From Phycisphaerae bacterium (GTDB lineage: Bacteria > Planctomycetota > Phycisphaerae > Phycisphaerales > SM1A02), in assembly GCA_002702575.1 (NCBI GenBank), contig PAAJ01000012.1, positions 41,386 through 105,385 of the forward strand: a DNA stretch of 64,000 bases, read 5' to 3'. Under the pieces are notes generated by a model. The model was not told the origin of the DNA. It saw only the letters and a list, made by a program, of their open reading frames with translations, and ran no database searches. Below are positions 41,808 through 50,338 of the stretch, in pieces. Made by a program: the position numbers and the translations under genes. Position 1 is the stretch's first letter. Each line of letters opens with the position of its first letter.

Positions 41808-44654
41808 ATGAACAGTCATGATCCCATGAGACGATTTCTGGGTCTTGAGCCATCGGCGGATCCGTTCAAGGTCCTTGGACTGGAGCCGGATCAGCTTGAT
41901 GTGAATTTGATTCGCCGTGCAGTTGATCGGCGTCATCAAGAAATCGACGAACACCCTGACGGCCAGTCGGAAGAGGCCCGGGACGTGAGGCAGCATGTCG
42001 AAGATGCGGCATCCTTGCTTCTCGACTCGGCATCCAGGCTGGCAGCCTTGGCCCGTCATATTCCTGAAGACTTGAAGGATTCGGGGCGTTCGCGTCCGGA
42101 AGGTGTCGTCGGCATCACTGAATTTGACCGGGAGGTCCTCGGCATTCTGATGGCCAGCGGTGGCTGGAACAGCCAGAGCAGGGCCCGACTCATGGTGATT
42201 GCTTCTCAGCACGGCGTCACGCCGGCACATCTCATGAATGTCCTCATGGGCATGACCCGCTGGCTTCGAGCAGGTGGTTCCAGTTCGATGCCGAAAAGAG
42301 CTTCTCGGAAGGGCATGTCATCTTCGGTGGAGTCATCGTTCGGGGTCCTCCGGACCGAGTCCAATGCAGCGGCCTTCGACCGATTCGTGGATCGGTGGAC
42401 GCCTGATTTCAGGACCAACGACACGGCGTCAACAGCTCGGCTCTCGATTTTGTTTTCTGGAATCTTTCTGCTGCTGATCATCCTGATCGTGGGTTTCCTG
42501 CTTTCGACGCCTGAGCCTCAGGTTGCTGAGCAGCAGGCGTTTTCGGTCGACTCATCTGCGGCGGACAAGTCTTCGGGATCTTCGAATGATTCCGTGTTGT
42601 CGCCAGTCTCCGAGGGGACACTCACTGAAGTGTTCGAAGAGATGTCGCTTCCTTCCACGTTCGTAGATGCCTCGGATGGCATCCTCTCCACAACAGTCGG
42701 CTTGAGTCTGCTTTGCGAAGCGATCGATCGAGGAGAGCCGGCTTCGAACACCAGGCGGACGTTTGAGGAACTGATGAAAGTGGCTTCGCTGGGTTGGTTC
42801 CTGACAGGGAATACCCAGCGAATCGAACTGGTTGATTCTGTGGTTTCAGTCTTCGAGCATCTGGGTGACGACATCCAATCAGCAATCTCAATGATGGACC
42901 TCCTTCAGATCGGCTCCGGTTGTTCAGGTGATCTGGCGGACATTCCGACGATGGCATTCCATGGAGGTGTTCTCGGTGCCATCAAGGCGAGCCACCGGGT
43001 ATCGCCTTCGATCCGCGAGGATGCCACTCGACGTCTTGCCTCCAGTGGAATCACATCCCTTCGCGGTGATGGATTCGCTTCGGCAGCGTTGGCTGTTTCA
43101 GCCCGCTGCCTGGACGAGTTCCTGCAGGATGCCCGTTCAGGCAATGCCGATGAGCTTGCCTGGTTGGTCTGGATGCAGTGCGTTCTTGCCTTGAATCAGG
43201 ACGCGGAAGGGCAGTCGGTTCTGCTCTTGGCAGTTGAAGGTCTCGTACGGGATGGGTTGGAGGTCGATCGGTCCAGTCCTGTTCGCAACGTGCTGGCTCG
43301 CATCCTTCAGAGGATTGAAGCATCGCGTTCTGAACAACTTCGTGATTTCCTTGTTCGGCTCTATGTCGACAACCAGCTTTCTTCCAGGCGATTGGCGGTG
43401 TTGACAGAACTCATGGGATCCCAGGCTGAGGCAATGTGGTTTGATGAGTCTGTTCGGGTCTCTTCAGAAGCTGACATGGATCTTCGAAAACAGGCAGCTT
43501 CCGAACTCATGGATCTCTGGCCTGCTCGCAATCGTCCTGATTTCAGAAAACCGGCACCGATTCCAAGAGGCTTCGAGCCCGGTGTGGCCAAACTCTGGCT
43601 TGATGGCTGGAGCCAGCTGGAATCCGTACCCGCAAGCCGTTCGGATCTCACCATCCTGAAGGCGATCCTTCAAGCCAGGCTGTTCAATCAAGCAGCGTCT
43701 GCTCTGGTCGACGGCGAGGCGCCGATCGTTCGAACCATTCTGAGAGATCTGGAGGAGGGATCTTCGCTCGCCGATGTGTTCGATGGTCAGGAGAAGGCGC
43801 CTGTATCGACCCGTGCATGGGGGCGAAGGGTTTCCAAGACTCGAGCCGCTGATGATCGGCTTCAGCTTCTCAAGGAACTTGAAACATATGATCCAGGGGA
43901 TCTCGACACCATTGATGCGGTGGAATTGGCTGCGATGGCGTTGGTGTCTCCTGCCAGAATCAGAACGGCGGCCCAGACGATCATCCTTCAGCGTTTTCGC
44001 AAGGACCCCGAGCTGTTGCTGGCACTTGTGAATACCTTTCCTCGAAAGCCACCAGGGGATGTCATCGACTTTTTCTCGAGCCTGTGCGGTACGGTCGTTG
44101 ACAGCAGTGATGATGCCAGTTGGACTCTTGAGACGAGACGGCTGCTGATCGATCTGGCAATGAGATCAAGGGCATCGAATTCGGCTGGTATCGAGCTTCT
44201 GGTCGCACGCTTGCACGAGTCCTATTCAGATGATCTGGAGAGAACTACGGGCCATGCCATGGACCCTTCGAGTTCTCTTCAGGATGTGATGCTTCATCTC
44301 TTTGAAGCAAGGGCTGAAACTGTTCAGGGGGTGATGTCTGTCTACGATACGGATCGACTTGCCGGAGTTCTTCAGAATCATGATGTGAGGTATCGATTGG
44401 CCGAAGGGCCGCTTCAGCAGTCCTTGATCCGATCTCTGGCAATCCTCGACATCATGGTGCTCGAGTGGTCGATCAAGATGCCATCCGAACTCGAATCATT
44501 CGAGTGGATACAGCAGGATCTGGCCTATCGGCTTCCTCTCTCAAGTCACATGCTTGTTCAGATTCTGACGGTGGAGCTGGCTATCGGCGACATCTGGAGG
44601 ATCGTCATTGAAGATTACATGTCGAGAACGCTCGATTCGGAGTCGGTGTCATGA
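41808..44654 (+). CDS. Single-pass membrane protein with N-terminal J-like domain
   Basis: 948 residues. The N-terminus resembles a DnaJ domain: DPFKVLGLEPDQLDVNLIRRAVDRRHQEID leads to an HPD tripeptide (His49-Pro50-Asp51) in the expected loop, then an EDAASLLLDSASRL helix. A helical segment (FDREVLGILMASGGW...SQHGVTPAHLMNVL) comes next, then one membrane helix (LSILFSGIFLLLIILIVGFLL, 212-232). About 710 extracytoplasmic residues follow, S/D-rich at first and then helical repeats. It begins one base after the TPR gene stop and overlaps the next gene by 4 bp. The J-like domain could recruit a DnaK-type chaperone on the cytoplasmic side. Confidence 0.78.
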   Translation: MNSHDPMRRFLGLEPSADPFKVLGLEPDQLDVNLIRRAVDRRHQEIDEHPDGQSEEARDVRQHVEDAASLLLDSASRLAALARHIPEDLKDSGRSRPEGVVGITEFDREVLGILMASGGWNSQSRARLMVIASQHGVTPAHLMNVLMGMTRWLRAGGSSSMPKRASRKGMSSSVESSFGVLRTESNAAAFDRFVDRWTPDFRTNDTASTARLSILFSGIFLLLIILIVGFLLSTPEPQVAEQQAFSVDSSAADKSSGSSNDSVLSPVSEGTLTEVFEEMSLPSTFVDASDGILSTTVGLSLLCEAIDRGEPASNTRRTFEELMKVASLGWFLTGNTQRIELVDSVVSVFEHLGDDIQSAISMMDLLQIGSGCSGDLADIPTMAFHGGVLGAIKASHRVSPSIREDATRRLASSGITSLRGDGFASAALAVSARCLDEFLQDARSGNADELAWLVWMQCVLALNQDAEGQSVLLLAVEGLVRDGLEVDRSSPVRNVLARILQRIEASRSEQLRDFLVRLYVDNQLSSRRLAVLTELMGSQAEAMWFDESVRVSSEADMDLRKQAASELMDLWPARNRPDFRKPAPIPRGFEPGVAKLWLDGWSQLESVPASRSDLTILKAILQARLFNQAASALVDGEAPIVRTILRDLEEGSSLADVFDGQEKAPVSTRAWGRRVSKTRAADDRLQLLKELETYDPGDLDTIDAVELAAMALVSPARIRTAAQTIILQRFRKDPELLLALVNTFPRKPPGDVIDFFSSLCGTVVDSSDDASWTLETRRLLIDLAMRSRASNSAGIELLVARLHESYSDDLERTTGHAMDPSSSLQDVMLHLFEARAETVQGVMSVYDTDRLAGVLQNHDVRYRLAEGPLQQSLIRSLAILDIMVLEWSIKMPSELESFEWIQQDLAYRLPLSSHMLVQILTVELAIGDIWRIVIEDYMSRTLDSESVS

Positions 44655-45394
44655 CGAGCCTCATTGTCCGCTTTCTTGTGCTTGTCACGGTGTTTGGCCT
44701 GTTGGCAACGACCGGCGCAGGCAGTCCGTTCAAGGAGCGATTGAGTTCGCTTCGATCCAGTGACGCCGCCGCTTACTTCAAGCTGGGAGAGGACATCGCC
44801 GATGCGGCAAGGTCCCAGGCTGATCGCGATCTGGCTATTCATCTGTTCGTGCTTGCAGATCATCTTGATCGCAATCGCTATCACAGGAGTGCTCTTCTGG
44901 CGATTCTTCCGATGATCGAGGATCCTGCCGTCATCAGTCTCATTCAGACGGATCTGAGATCCATTACCGACGTCACGGATCTGGTTCCGGTGATCAGCGA
45001 GCCTGCGGACCGTCGCATCGACGCCATCTCAGCAGTCGTTGACTTTCTTTCCGCCTTCCGGCGAGCGGACCGTGAGGCCATGGAGGAGATTCTTCAGCAG
45101 GAGGGTGTGTCGGAGCAGCTTGGGCTGTTGCAGCATCGGTTGCCCGGCGATGTCGACTGGATGCTCACCAGAGTCTCCACGGCACGACGGGATATCGGTT
45201 TTCTGACCGAGGATGACATCATGTCCACCCTCAGAGTTCAGGCGGCATTGTTGGGCAGCCGCAATACACCCTGGTCGACGGAGTTGCATGCCACGAACGG
45301 AAGGCCCATGACGGTCATCGAGCCTGTGCCGTTGACTGAGATCTTCAACATCGATCCCCAGCAGTTGATCTGGCGAAACGGCCAATGGGAATAG
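44651..45394 (+). CDS. Secreted hypothetical protein, last gene of the ExbBD operon
   Basis: 247 residues with a signal peptide (SLIVRFLVLVTVFGLLATTGAG). The mature protein is mostly helical (AAYFKLGEDIADAARSQADRDLAIHLFVLADHLD, AISAVVDFLSAFRRADREAMEEIL) and ends with a beta-rich tail (TVIEPVPLTEIFNIDPQQLIW). I recognise no family. The ATG overlaps the preceding stop (ATGA), so it belongs to the same unit. The convergent response regulator ends 36 bp away, with no obvious terminator between them. Confidence 0.75.
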   Translation: MTSLIVRFLVLVTVFGLLATTGAGSPFKERLSSLRSSDAAAYFKLGEDIADAARSQADRDLAIHLFVLADHLDRNRYHRSALLAILPMIEDPAVISLIQTDLRSITDVTDLVPVISEPADRRIDAISAVVDFLSAFRRADREAMEEILQQEGVSEQLGLLQHRLPGDVDWMLTRVSTARRDIGFLTEDDIMSTLRVQAALLGSRNTPWSTELHATNGRPMTVIEPVPLTEIFNIDPQQLIWRNGQWE

Positions 45395-45429
45395 GCGAGT
45401 TCCGGAATCCTGCTTGTCTTCCAGTTCGA

Positions 45430-45951
45430 TCAGTCTTCGGTTTCTGGTGGGGGAAGCATGCTGTCTCCTTCGTCGAGAAGGCCTCGTTCGGTGGAGGCCT
45501 CGTGCTCTCCGAGTGACAGCTGGTCAAATCGACGTTTGAGAATGCCGAGTTCAAGGAGTGAACGGACACGCGTGATCAGCTCATGCTTGTTGACTGGCTT
45601 GGCGATGAAATCATTGGTCCCGCATTCCTTGGCACGCTCGTAGTCACCTACTTCGTTGAGCGCCGTGACCATGATGATGATGATGTCACGGGTCGAGGGC
45701 TGGGACTTGAGCTTCTCGCAGACCTGGAACCCGGACACTCTCGGCATCATGACATCCAGGAGCATCAGATCAGGTGGTGAATGCTCGACCATCTCGATGG
45801 CTTCATCGCCATCGGTCGCGGTCAGAATGCTGCAGCCGAGGCCCTCGAGATACGCCTGCATCAGTTCCAGATTCTGCTGATTGTCATCGACGATCAGGAT
45901 GGTGGCTGTCGACAGATCCGGGAGGGGCGTTGTGGTTTTCTGGTCAGTCAT
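45430..45951 (-). CDS. Response regulator receiver protein (single domain)
   Basis: 172 residues from MTDQKTTTPL. One REC domain: acidic pair in ILIVDDNQQN, phosphoacceptor Asp66 in LMLLDVMMP, Thr96 and Lys118 in IAKPVN. No output domain follows, only a helical tail (LLELGILKRRFDQLSLGEHEA) and an acidic end. Such stand-alone receivers relay signals or act through protein contacts. No histidine kinase is adjacent. The track ORF extends 61 residues upstream without domain support. Confidence 0.9.
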   Translation of the reverse strand: MTDQKTTTPLPDLSTATILIVDDNQQNLELMQAYLEGLGCSILTATDGDEAIEMVEHSPPDLMLLDVMMPRVSGFQVCEKLKSQPSTRDIIIIMVTALNEVGDYERAKECGTNDFIAKPVNKHELITRVRSLLELGILKRRFDQLSLGEHEASTERGLLDEGDSMLPPPETED

Positions 45952-46148
45952 GAAATCCGCTCCATGCAGCTCCGGATGCTCCACATCCAGTCTCCAGGCC
46001 CTGCTGGATGTCGGCCATGGTATCGACAAGCCGCCCTGGGGGATATTCAGGGCAGGCGTACCCCGATTCCAAGGTCTGGAAATTGAACCGAAAACCAGCG
46101 TGGATGCTAAACTGGGTGATTCCACCCGAACCATGACCGGAGTGCCCC

Positions 46149-46622
46149 ATGGCCGAGATCCAGAAGCCAGACTGCTGGACCGATGAGTTCAACGTTCCGA
46201 CCCCTGAAGCCTTGCGCAAGGGGCTCGTCGAGGAATCTACCGAAACCTATGACCAGTTGAGGACGTTGATGAATGGATTCGATGGTGTCCAGGAGCAATG
46301 CCGCTGGTATGGCGACTGCTGGCATTGGACCCTGGCCTATCTGCTTGATGAACAGCCGCTCCGTGATCCTTCCATCGAGTGGGAGCCGTTGGCACTTGTC
46401 ATTCCAGCACCAGAGGATGTCCAGCTGGCCATGTCGATGGATCCCGATTTCGTGGCTTCACTCAATACCCGTCGTCTGAAAAGAGGCGTTCGGGATGGTC
46501 TGGAACTCGGCAGCCCACCCTTTACGACACGGTGGGGCGTCTGGTCGATCACGACACCTGGCCTCCTGGCCGAACTGGCCGGTCTGATCAAACAGAAGAT
46601 CGCCTGGATGCGAACCCACTAG
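46149..46622 (+). CDS. Hypothetical protein, possibly DUF3788-like
   Basis: A 157-residue soluble protein. GGAG 6 bases before the ATG supports the start. Conserved-looking aromatic patches include EQCRWYGDCWHWTLAYLLDEQP and RWGVWSITTPGLLAELAGLIKQKIAWM, with a central EWEPLALVIPAPEDV. This layout (aromatic strand, hydrophobic strand, C-terminal helix) resembles DUF3788 proteins, but I am not certain. It has no signal peptide. Function unknown. Confidence 0.65.
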   Translation: MAEIQKPDCWTDEFNVPTPEALRKGLVEESTETYDQLRTLMNGFDGVQEQCRWYGDCWHWTLAYLLDEQPLRDPSIEWEPLALVIPAPEDVQLAMSMDPDFVASLNTRRLKRGVRDGLELGSPPFTTRWGVWSITTPGLLAELAGLIKQKIAWMRTH

Positions 46623-46709
46623 GGCGATCACGACGCTCACGAGGCGCAGCGACACACCCGGTCCCACCAGAGATCCCGGGTGCATCACATTGAATCAATT
46701 GGAATCTGC

Positions 46710-46907
46710 TCAGGCAGCGGGCTTCCTGCAGACCACGGCGGTGGTATCGCCCAGTCGTGTCCAGGAAGAGCCTCTTGGCTCCAGCGTCTGCTGAAGATGG
46801 TTGAGGTAGCGCTCCAGGTCCTGCGGAGAAAACTCGTCGAGCCACCCAAGATCGGCGGTCGGGTTGATTTCGTGGATAAGCTCGATCAAACCTGTCTTCG
46901 TCAGCAT
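46710..46907 (-). CDS. Small conserved-looking protein
   Basis: A 65-residue protein: MLTKTGLIELIHEINPTADLGWLDEF, then SPQDLERYLNHLQ and a short tail. GGGAG 8 bases before the ATG and a sensible amphipathic helical pattern argue that it is real. It has no signal peptide or cysteine motif. I do not recognise it. It is flanked by genes of unknown function. Confidence 0.55.
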   Translation of the reverse strand: MLTKTGLIELIHEINPTADLGWLDEFSPQDLERYLNHLQQTLEPRGSSWTRLGDTTAVVCRKPAA

Positions 46908-47157
46908 CCTGGTGTCTCCCTTGCTTGGTGTCTCTCGGTGCTGAAAACACTTTCGGCATGATCGAGGTCGACTGGGGAGGGGATAACAACCGCATCACGG
47001 CGATTCGGGATCAGTCGGACCTGTTCGGGCACCACAAGCAGCGGGGGTCTGGGACCCGAGGCACATCATCTTGTATGACAAAAAAAACAGCTCGCCAACG
47101 TCCGGGAATGGCCTGGTCATTTGGAACGTCCGAGAATGGACCCCTTCATCGGGCGCT
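46908..47157. other. Intergenic region with no recognised gene
   Basis: 250 bases between the small protein and the CRTAC1 gene. Short ORFs here lack a Shine-Dalgarno and overlap neighbours. The only notable feature is an A8 run at 47080-47087, which reads as T8 on the minus strand downstream of the CRTAC1 stop. No strong stem precedes it. Confidence 0.5.
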
Positions 47158-48879
47158 TCATTGATCGGCTGAAGCCGGCCCTTCGGGATCTGAGCCATTC
47201 ATCCTGCGGACTTCATGTACCTGGTTGGCGGTGAGGTCGCCGAATGATCCACGAGTTCCATCGGGCCAGAGGATTTCGACCGCTTCCAGACGATCCGCCG
47301 GGCCCAGGCCGATGTGGATTCTGGGGTCATTAGCCGCGAAGTAGCTGTGGGCCGTCTGGACAGGTCTTGTGATCGTGCGTTCACCCAGCTGGCCGGTCAG
47401 AACCGCTCCGATGGCATCCTGCCCATGTTCATTCAGGACACGGATCACACACCAGTTGCCTGGCGAAGCGACGACATTGCGATAGAGATTTGCGGGAGCA
47501 TCTCGATTGACGACCAGGACATCCACAAGTCCGTCATCGTCAAGATCACCAAAGACCGCTGCGCGACTTGTGCGATGAAGCTTCGCTGATGTTCCACCCG
47601 AGGGTTTGACCATCTCGAAACGCCCGCCTGGTGTTCCCCGCAGGAGAAGATCTTCCTGTGCATACGGATCATCGCTTTTGGAATCTGCACGACGTTGAAC
47701 ATGGCCGGTTGCTTCATAGAGATCAAGATGGCCGTCGTTGTCGAGATCGATCCATCCAAGTCCGAATCGGGTGTATGAACTCGTGGCTCGCTTGACACCT
47801 TTTCTCGCCGTGGCATCGATGAAATAGTCGCCCTGATTCAGAAACATCGAATCGGATTCATTCACCAGGTTGCAGACGACGAGATCCAGGTCACCATCAT
47901 CGTCAAGATCCGTGCTCCCGACGCCCATGCCGGCCTTCTCCTTGCCGTCCTCGTCCATGGCGCAGCCGGCCCGCATGCCGACATCCAGGAATGTTCCATC
48001 GCCCTGATTGCGCCACATCGTGTCAGGCTTGCCGTCATTGGCAATGAAGATGTCCATGTGGCCATCCCCGTCGTAATCTCCAGTGGTGATTCCAAGCGCC
48101 GTGCGATTCTGGGTCTTGATACCGGCGGCCTTGCTGACATCCTCGAACGTTCCGTCTCCGCGATTCCGATAGAGCAGGTCCGATGCGGCGACCGGATAGT
48201 TGCCGGGGGCGCAGTAGTCTTCCTTGCCAAGGCTGGAGTAGCAGGTGATTTCCGTTTCCGGTGACCATTCCAGATACTTGCCGACATAGAGATCGAGATG
48301 GCCGTCGGCGTCATAGTCGACGAAAGCCGTAGCGGAACCCCAGCCGGTATCGCCAAGGCCTGCTGCTTCAGTCGCATCCACGAAGCGTCCGCCGTCATTC
48401 CGCAGCAAGGTGTCTCGACCGACATTGGTGATGTAGAGGTCCGTATCACCATCATTGTCATAGTCACCTGTCGTCACGCTCATTCCGTAGCCACGATCAT
48501 CCGCACCAGCGGCGCCCGGTACTTCGACAAAGTTCCAGTTGCCGTCATTGCGAAAGAGTTGGTTGGGCAGATTGTCCTGTTGGCCTTGTCTGAGGATCTG
48601 TCCGCCTTGCAGGAAGTACAGATCCAGATCGCCGTCACGATCGTAGTCGATCATTGCGGCGCCGCCACCAATGATTTCAGGGAGGTTGAAATCACCGTCA
48701 GCACCGGACTGCCACGTGAACTCGAGCCCGGACTGCTTGGCGACATCCTTGAACCAGGGCTCGGCTGTGACTTGGACGGCCGGCCTGGTTGCTCCGGTTG
48801 TGTCACTTTCCGAGTCGCCACATCCACTGAATGAGAACGCGATCAAAGCCAGGATCAGATGGGGGATTCGAGAAGTCAT
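47158..48879 (-). CDS. CRTAC1-type lipoprotein (FG-GAP propeller plus ASPIC/UnbV)
   Basis: 573 residues with signal peptide and lipobox (IAFSFSGC). FG-GAP/VCBS repeats with calcium loops dominate: IDYDRDGDLDLYFLQGG, GDYDNDGDTDLYITN, VDYDADGHLDLYVGKYLEW, GDYDGDGHMDIFIAND, TDLDDDGDLDLVVCN, IDLDNDGHLDLYEATGH and GDLDDDGLVDVLVVN. The C-terminal ASPIC/UnbV domain includes HSYFAANDPRIHIGLG and EILWPDGTRG. It lies downstream of a TPR lipoprotein with a 4-bp overlap, so the two are coexpressed. The family is extracellular and its role is not established. Confidence 0.92.
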   Translation of the reverse strand: MTSRIPHLILALIAFSFSGCGDSESDTTGATRPAVQVTAEPWFKDVAKQSGLEFTWQSGADGDFNLPEIIGGGAAMIDYDRDGDLDLYFLQGGQILRQGQQDNLPNQLFRNDGNWNFVEVPGAAGADDRGYGMSVTTGDYDNDGDTDLYITNVGRDTLLRNDGGRFVDATEAAGLGDTGWGSATAFVDYDADGHLDLYVGKYLEWSPETEITCYSSLGKEDYCAPGNYPVAASDLLYRNRGDGTFEDVSKAAGIKTQNRTALGITTGDYDGDGHMDIFIANDGKPDTMWRNQGDGTFLDVGMRAGCAMDEDGKEKAGMGVGSTDLDDDGDLDLVVCNLVNESDSMFLNQGDYFIDATARKGVKRATSSYTRFGLGWIDLDNDGHLDLYEATGHVQRRADSKSDDPYAQEDLLLRGTPGGRFEMVKPSGGTSAKLHRTSRAAVFGDLDDDGLVDVLVVNRDAPANLYRNVVASPGNWCVIRVLNEHGQDAIGAVLTGQLGERTITRPVQTAHSYFAANDPRIHIGLGPADRLEAVEILWPDGTRGSFGDLTANQVHEVRRMNGSDPEGPASADQ

Positions 48880-50273
48880 GGGGTCTTGTCCGGCTCTTCA
48901 GGTTGCTGGCTGAACCGTTTCTGAAGTTCAAGCAGAACGGGATGGCCCGGAGAGACGGCAATGCCGTTCCTCAAGGCATCGATGGCGGCCAGGGTCTTGC
49001 CCTGGGCCTGTCGTGTTTCAGCCAGAATCGCCCATCCGATCGGATTCTTCGAATCCACGGCCGTGACCTGTTCGGCTTGTCGCTCACCATCCTCGAATCG
49101 TCCTGTTCGAAGCAGGGCATGGGCATACTGCAGTCGTTCTCTTGGATCCTGAACGCCAAGCTTGAAGGCTTCATCGAGTGCAACGACTGCTCTCTCAGGG
49201 CTGCCCTGGAGAAGGAAGAGTCGGCCAACCTGCAGGTGGGCCTGAGGCAGAAGCGGATTGAACTTGACGGCCGCCACGGCATGATTGAAGGCCAGGGAGC
49301 CCTGTTCGTCCTGGAGGTAGGCAATGGACAGGTTCAGATGGGTGACGCCGTTCTCCTCATCGAGGCGAAGTGCCTTCTTCAGTTCCAGGATCCATCGACT
49401 CGTGTTGCCTCTGATGCGATAGATCTCGCTTCGACGATGAATGAGATAGACCTCTTCGGGCCAGGTCTCCAGGCTGTCTGTGATCAATTCGGATGCCTTG
49501 TCGAGTTGGCCGACCTCGATGAGGCGATCAATGCGATTCATGGTGGCGTCCAGCCCCTGAGCGGCATCCTTGATCTCTTCATTCCATGGATCTGGATAAT
49601 CCGGCTGATTGGCTTCACCGTTGGCGAAGAACGCATCCGCCTGTGCCTTGTTGCCGGCTCGCTGATAGGCCTGGCCCAGCAGGTAGAAGATGTAGGGGTG
49701 CGTGGTCTTGCCTCGTAGTTCATTCAGGATGTCGATGGCTTCATCGATCTTGTCGAGTGCCATCAGGGTTCTGGCGAGCGCGATGTAGCCCCCGGCGTTG
49801 TTGGGATCCAGTCTGATTGCTTCCCGTGCCAGAGGTTCAGCCTGCTGCGGGCGACCCATGTCCAGTTCCCAGATGGCCGGTCGCCACCAGCTTGGTGCAA
49901 AGGAGCCGTTCAATTCGCGTGATCGTGCTGCGGCAGACAACGCGTCCTCGTATTGGCCGCTTTCCTCGAGGGCGAGGGCCAGCCAGTACCACTGCCTGGC
50001 TTCATTCGGGGAGGCGTCGACGATCTGACGCCATGACTGGATCGATTCATCCAGGAGCTCATTGGCCTGGTAGATCTTCGCAAGCTCGATCCTGGCCTTG
50101 AGATCGGCAGGGTTGGCTTCAATCGCTGCGAGCTGCTGGTCGATGGCCTTGCGGACTTCGCCCTGAACGACTTCCTGATTGGCCGGACTCGGTGGAGGCG
50201 GCATGTTCGATCCGGGCTCAGAACATCCGATCAGGATCAGGCAGGGGATCAGCAGTGTGCACAGAAGTTTCAT
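48876..50273 (-). CDS. TPR-repeat lipoprotein
   Basis: 465 residues from MKLLCTLLIPCLILIGC, a compact lipoprotein signal with lipobox LIGC; the track start adds 19 residues ahead of it. A proline-rich linker leads into about ten TPR units (DLKARIELAKIYQANELLDESIQSW, NNAGGYIALARTLMALDKIDEAIDIL, PYIFYLLGQAYQRAGNKAQADAFF, NPLLPQAHLQVGRLFLLQGSPERAVVAL). It is coupled to the CRTAC1 gene by overlap. Probably a periplasmic or outer-membrane partner of that protein. Confidence 0.88.
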   Translation of the reverse strand: MKLLCTLLIPCLILIGCSEPGSNMPPPPSPANQEVVQGEVRKAIDQQLAAIEANPADLKARIELAKIYQANELLDESIQSWRQIVDASPNEARQWYWLALALEESGQYEDALSAAARSRELNGSFAPSWWRPAIWELDMGRPQQAEPLAREAIRLDPNNAGGYIALARTLMALDKIDEAIDILNELRGKTTHPYIFYLLGQAYQRAGNKAQADAFFANGEANQPDYPDPWNEEIKDAAQGLDATMNRIDRLIEVGQLDKASELITDSLETWPEEVYLIHRRSEIYRIRGNTSRWILELKKALRLDEENGVTHLNLSIAYLQDEQGSLAFNHAVAAVKFNPLLPQAHLQVGRLFLLQGSPERAVVALDEAFKLGVQDPRERLQYAHALLRTGRFEDGERQAEQVTAVDSKNPIGWAILAETRQAQGKTLAAIDALRNGIAVSPGHPVLLELQKRFSQQPEEPDKTP

Positions 50274-50338
50274 GTCCAGATGATACTGCCCCGGGCCGAT
50301 GGGGCCGGAGGCGTATCTGCGGGGTACCATGACATGTG

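Noticed and set aside
46588-46998. 136-residue minus-strand ORF
   Set aside because: It overlaps the end of the gene at 46149 and covers the better-supported 65-residue frame; no ribosome-binding site or domain.
47080-47087. A8 run as a minus-strand terminator U-tract for the CRTAC1 gene
   Set aside because: No stable stem precedes the T8 on the minus strand, only weak partial pairings.
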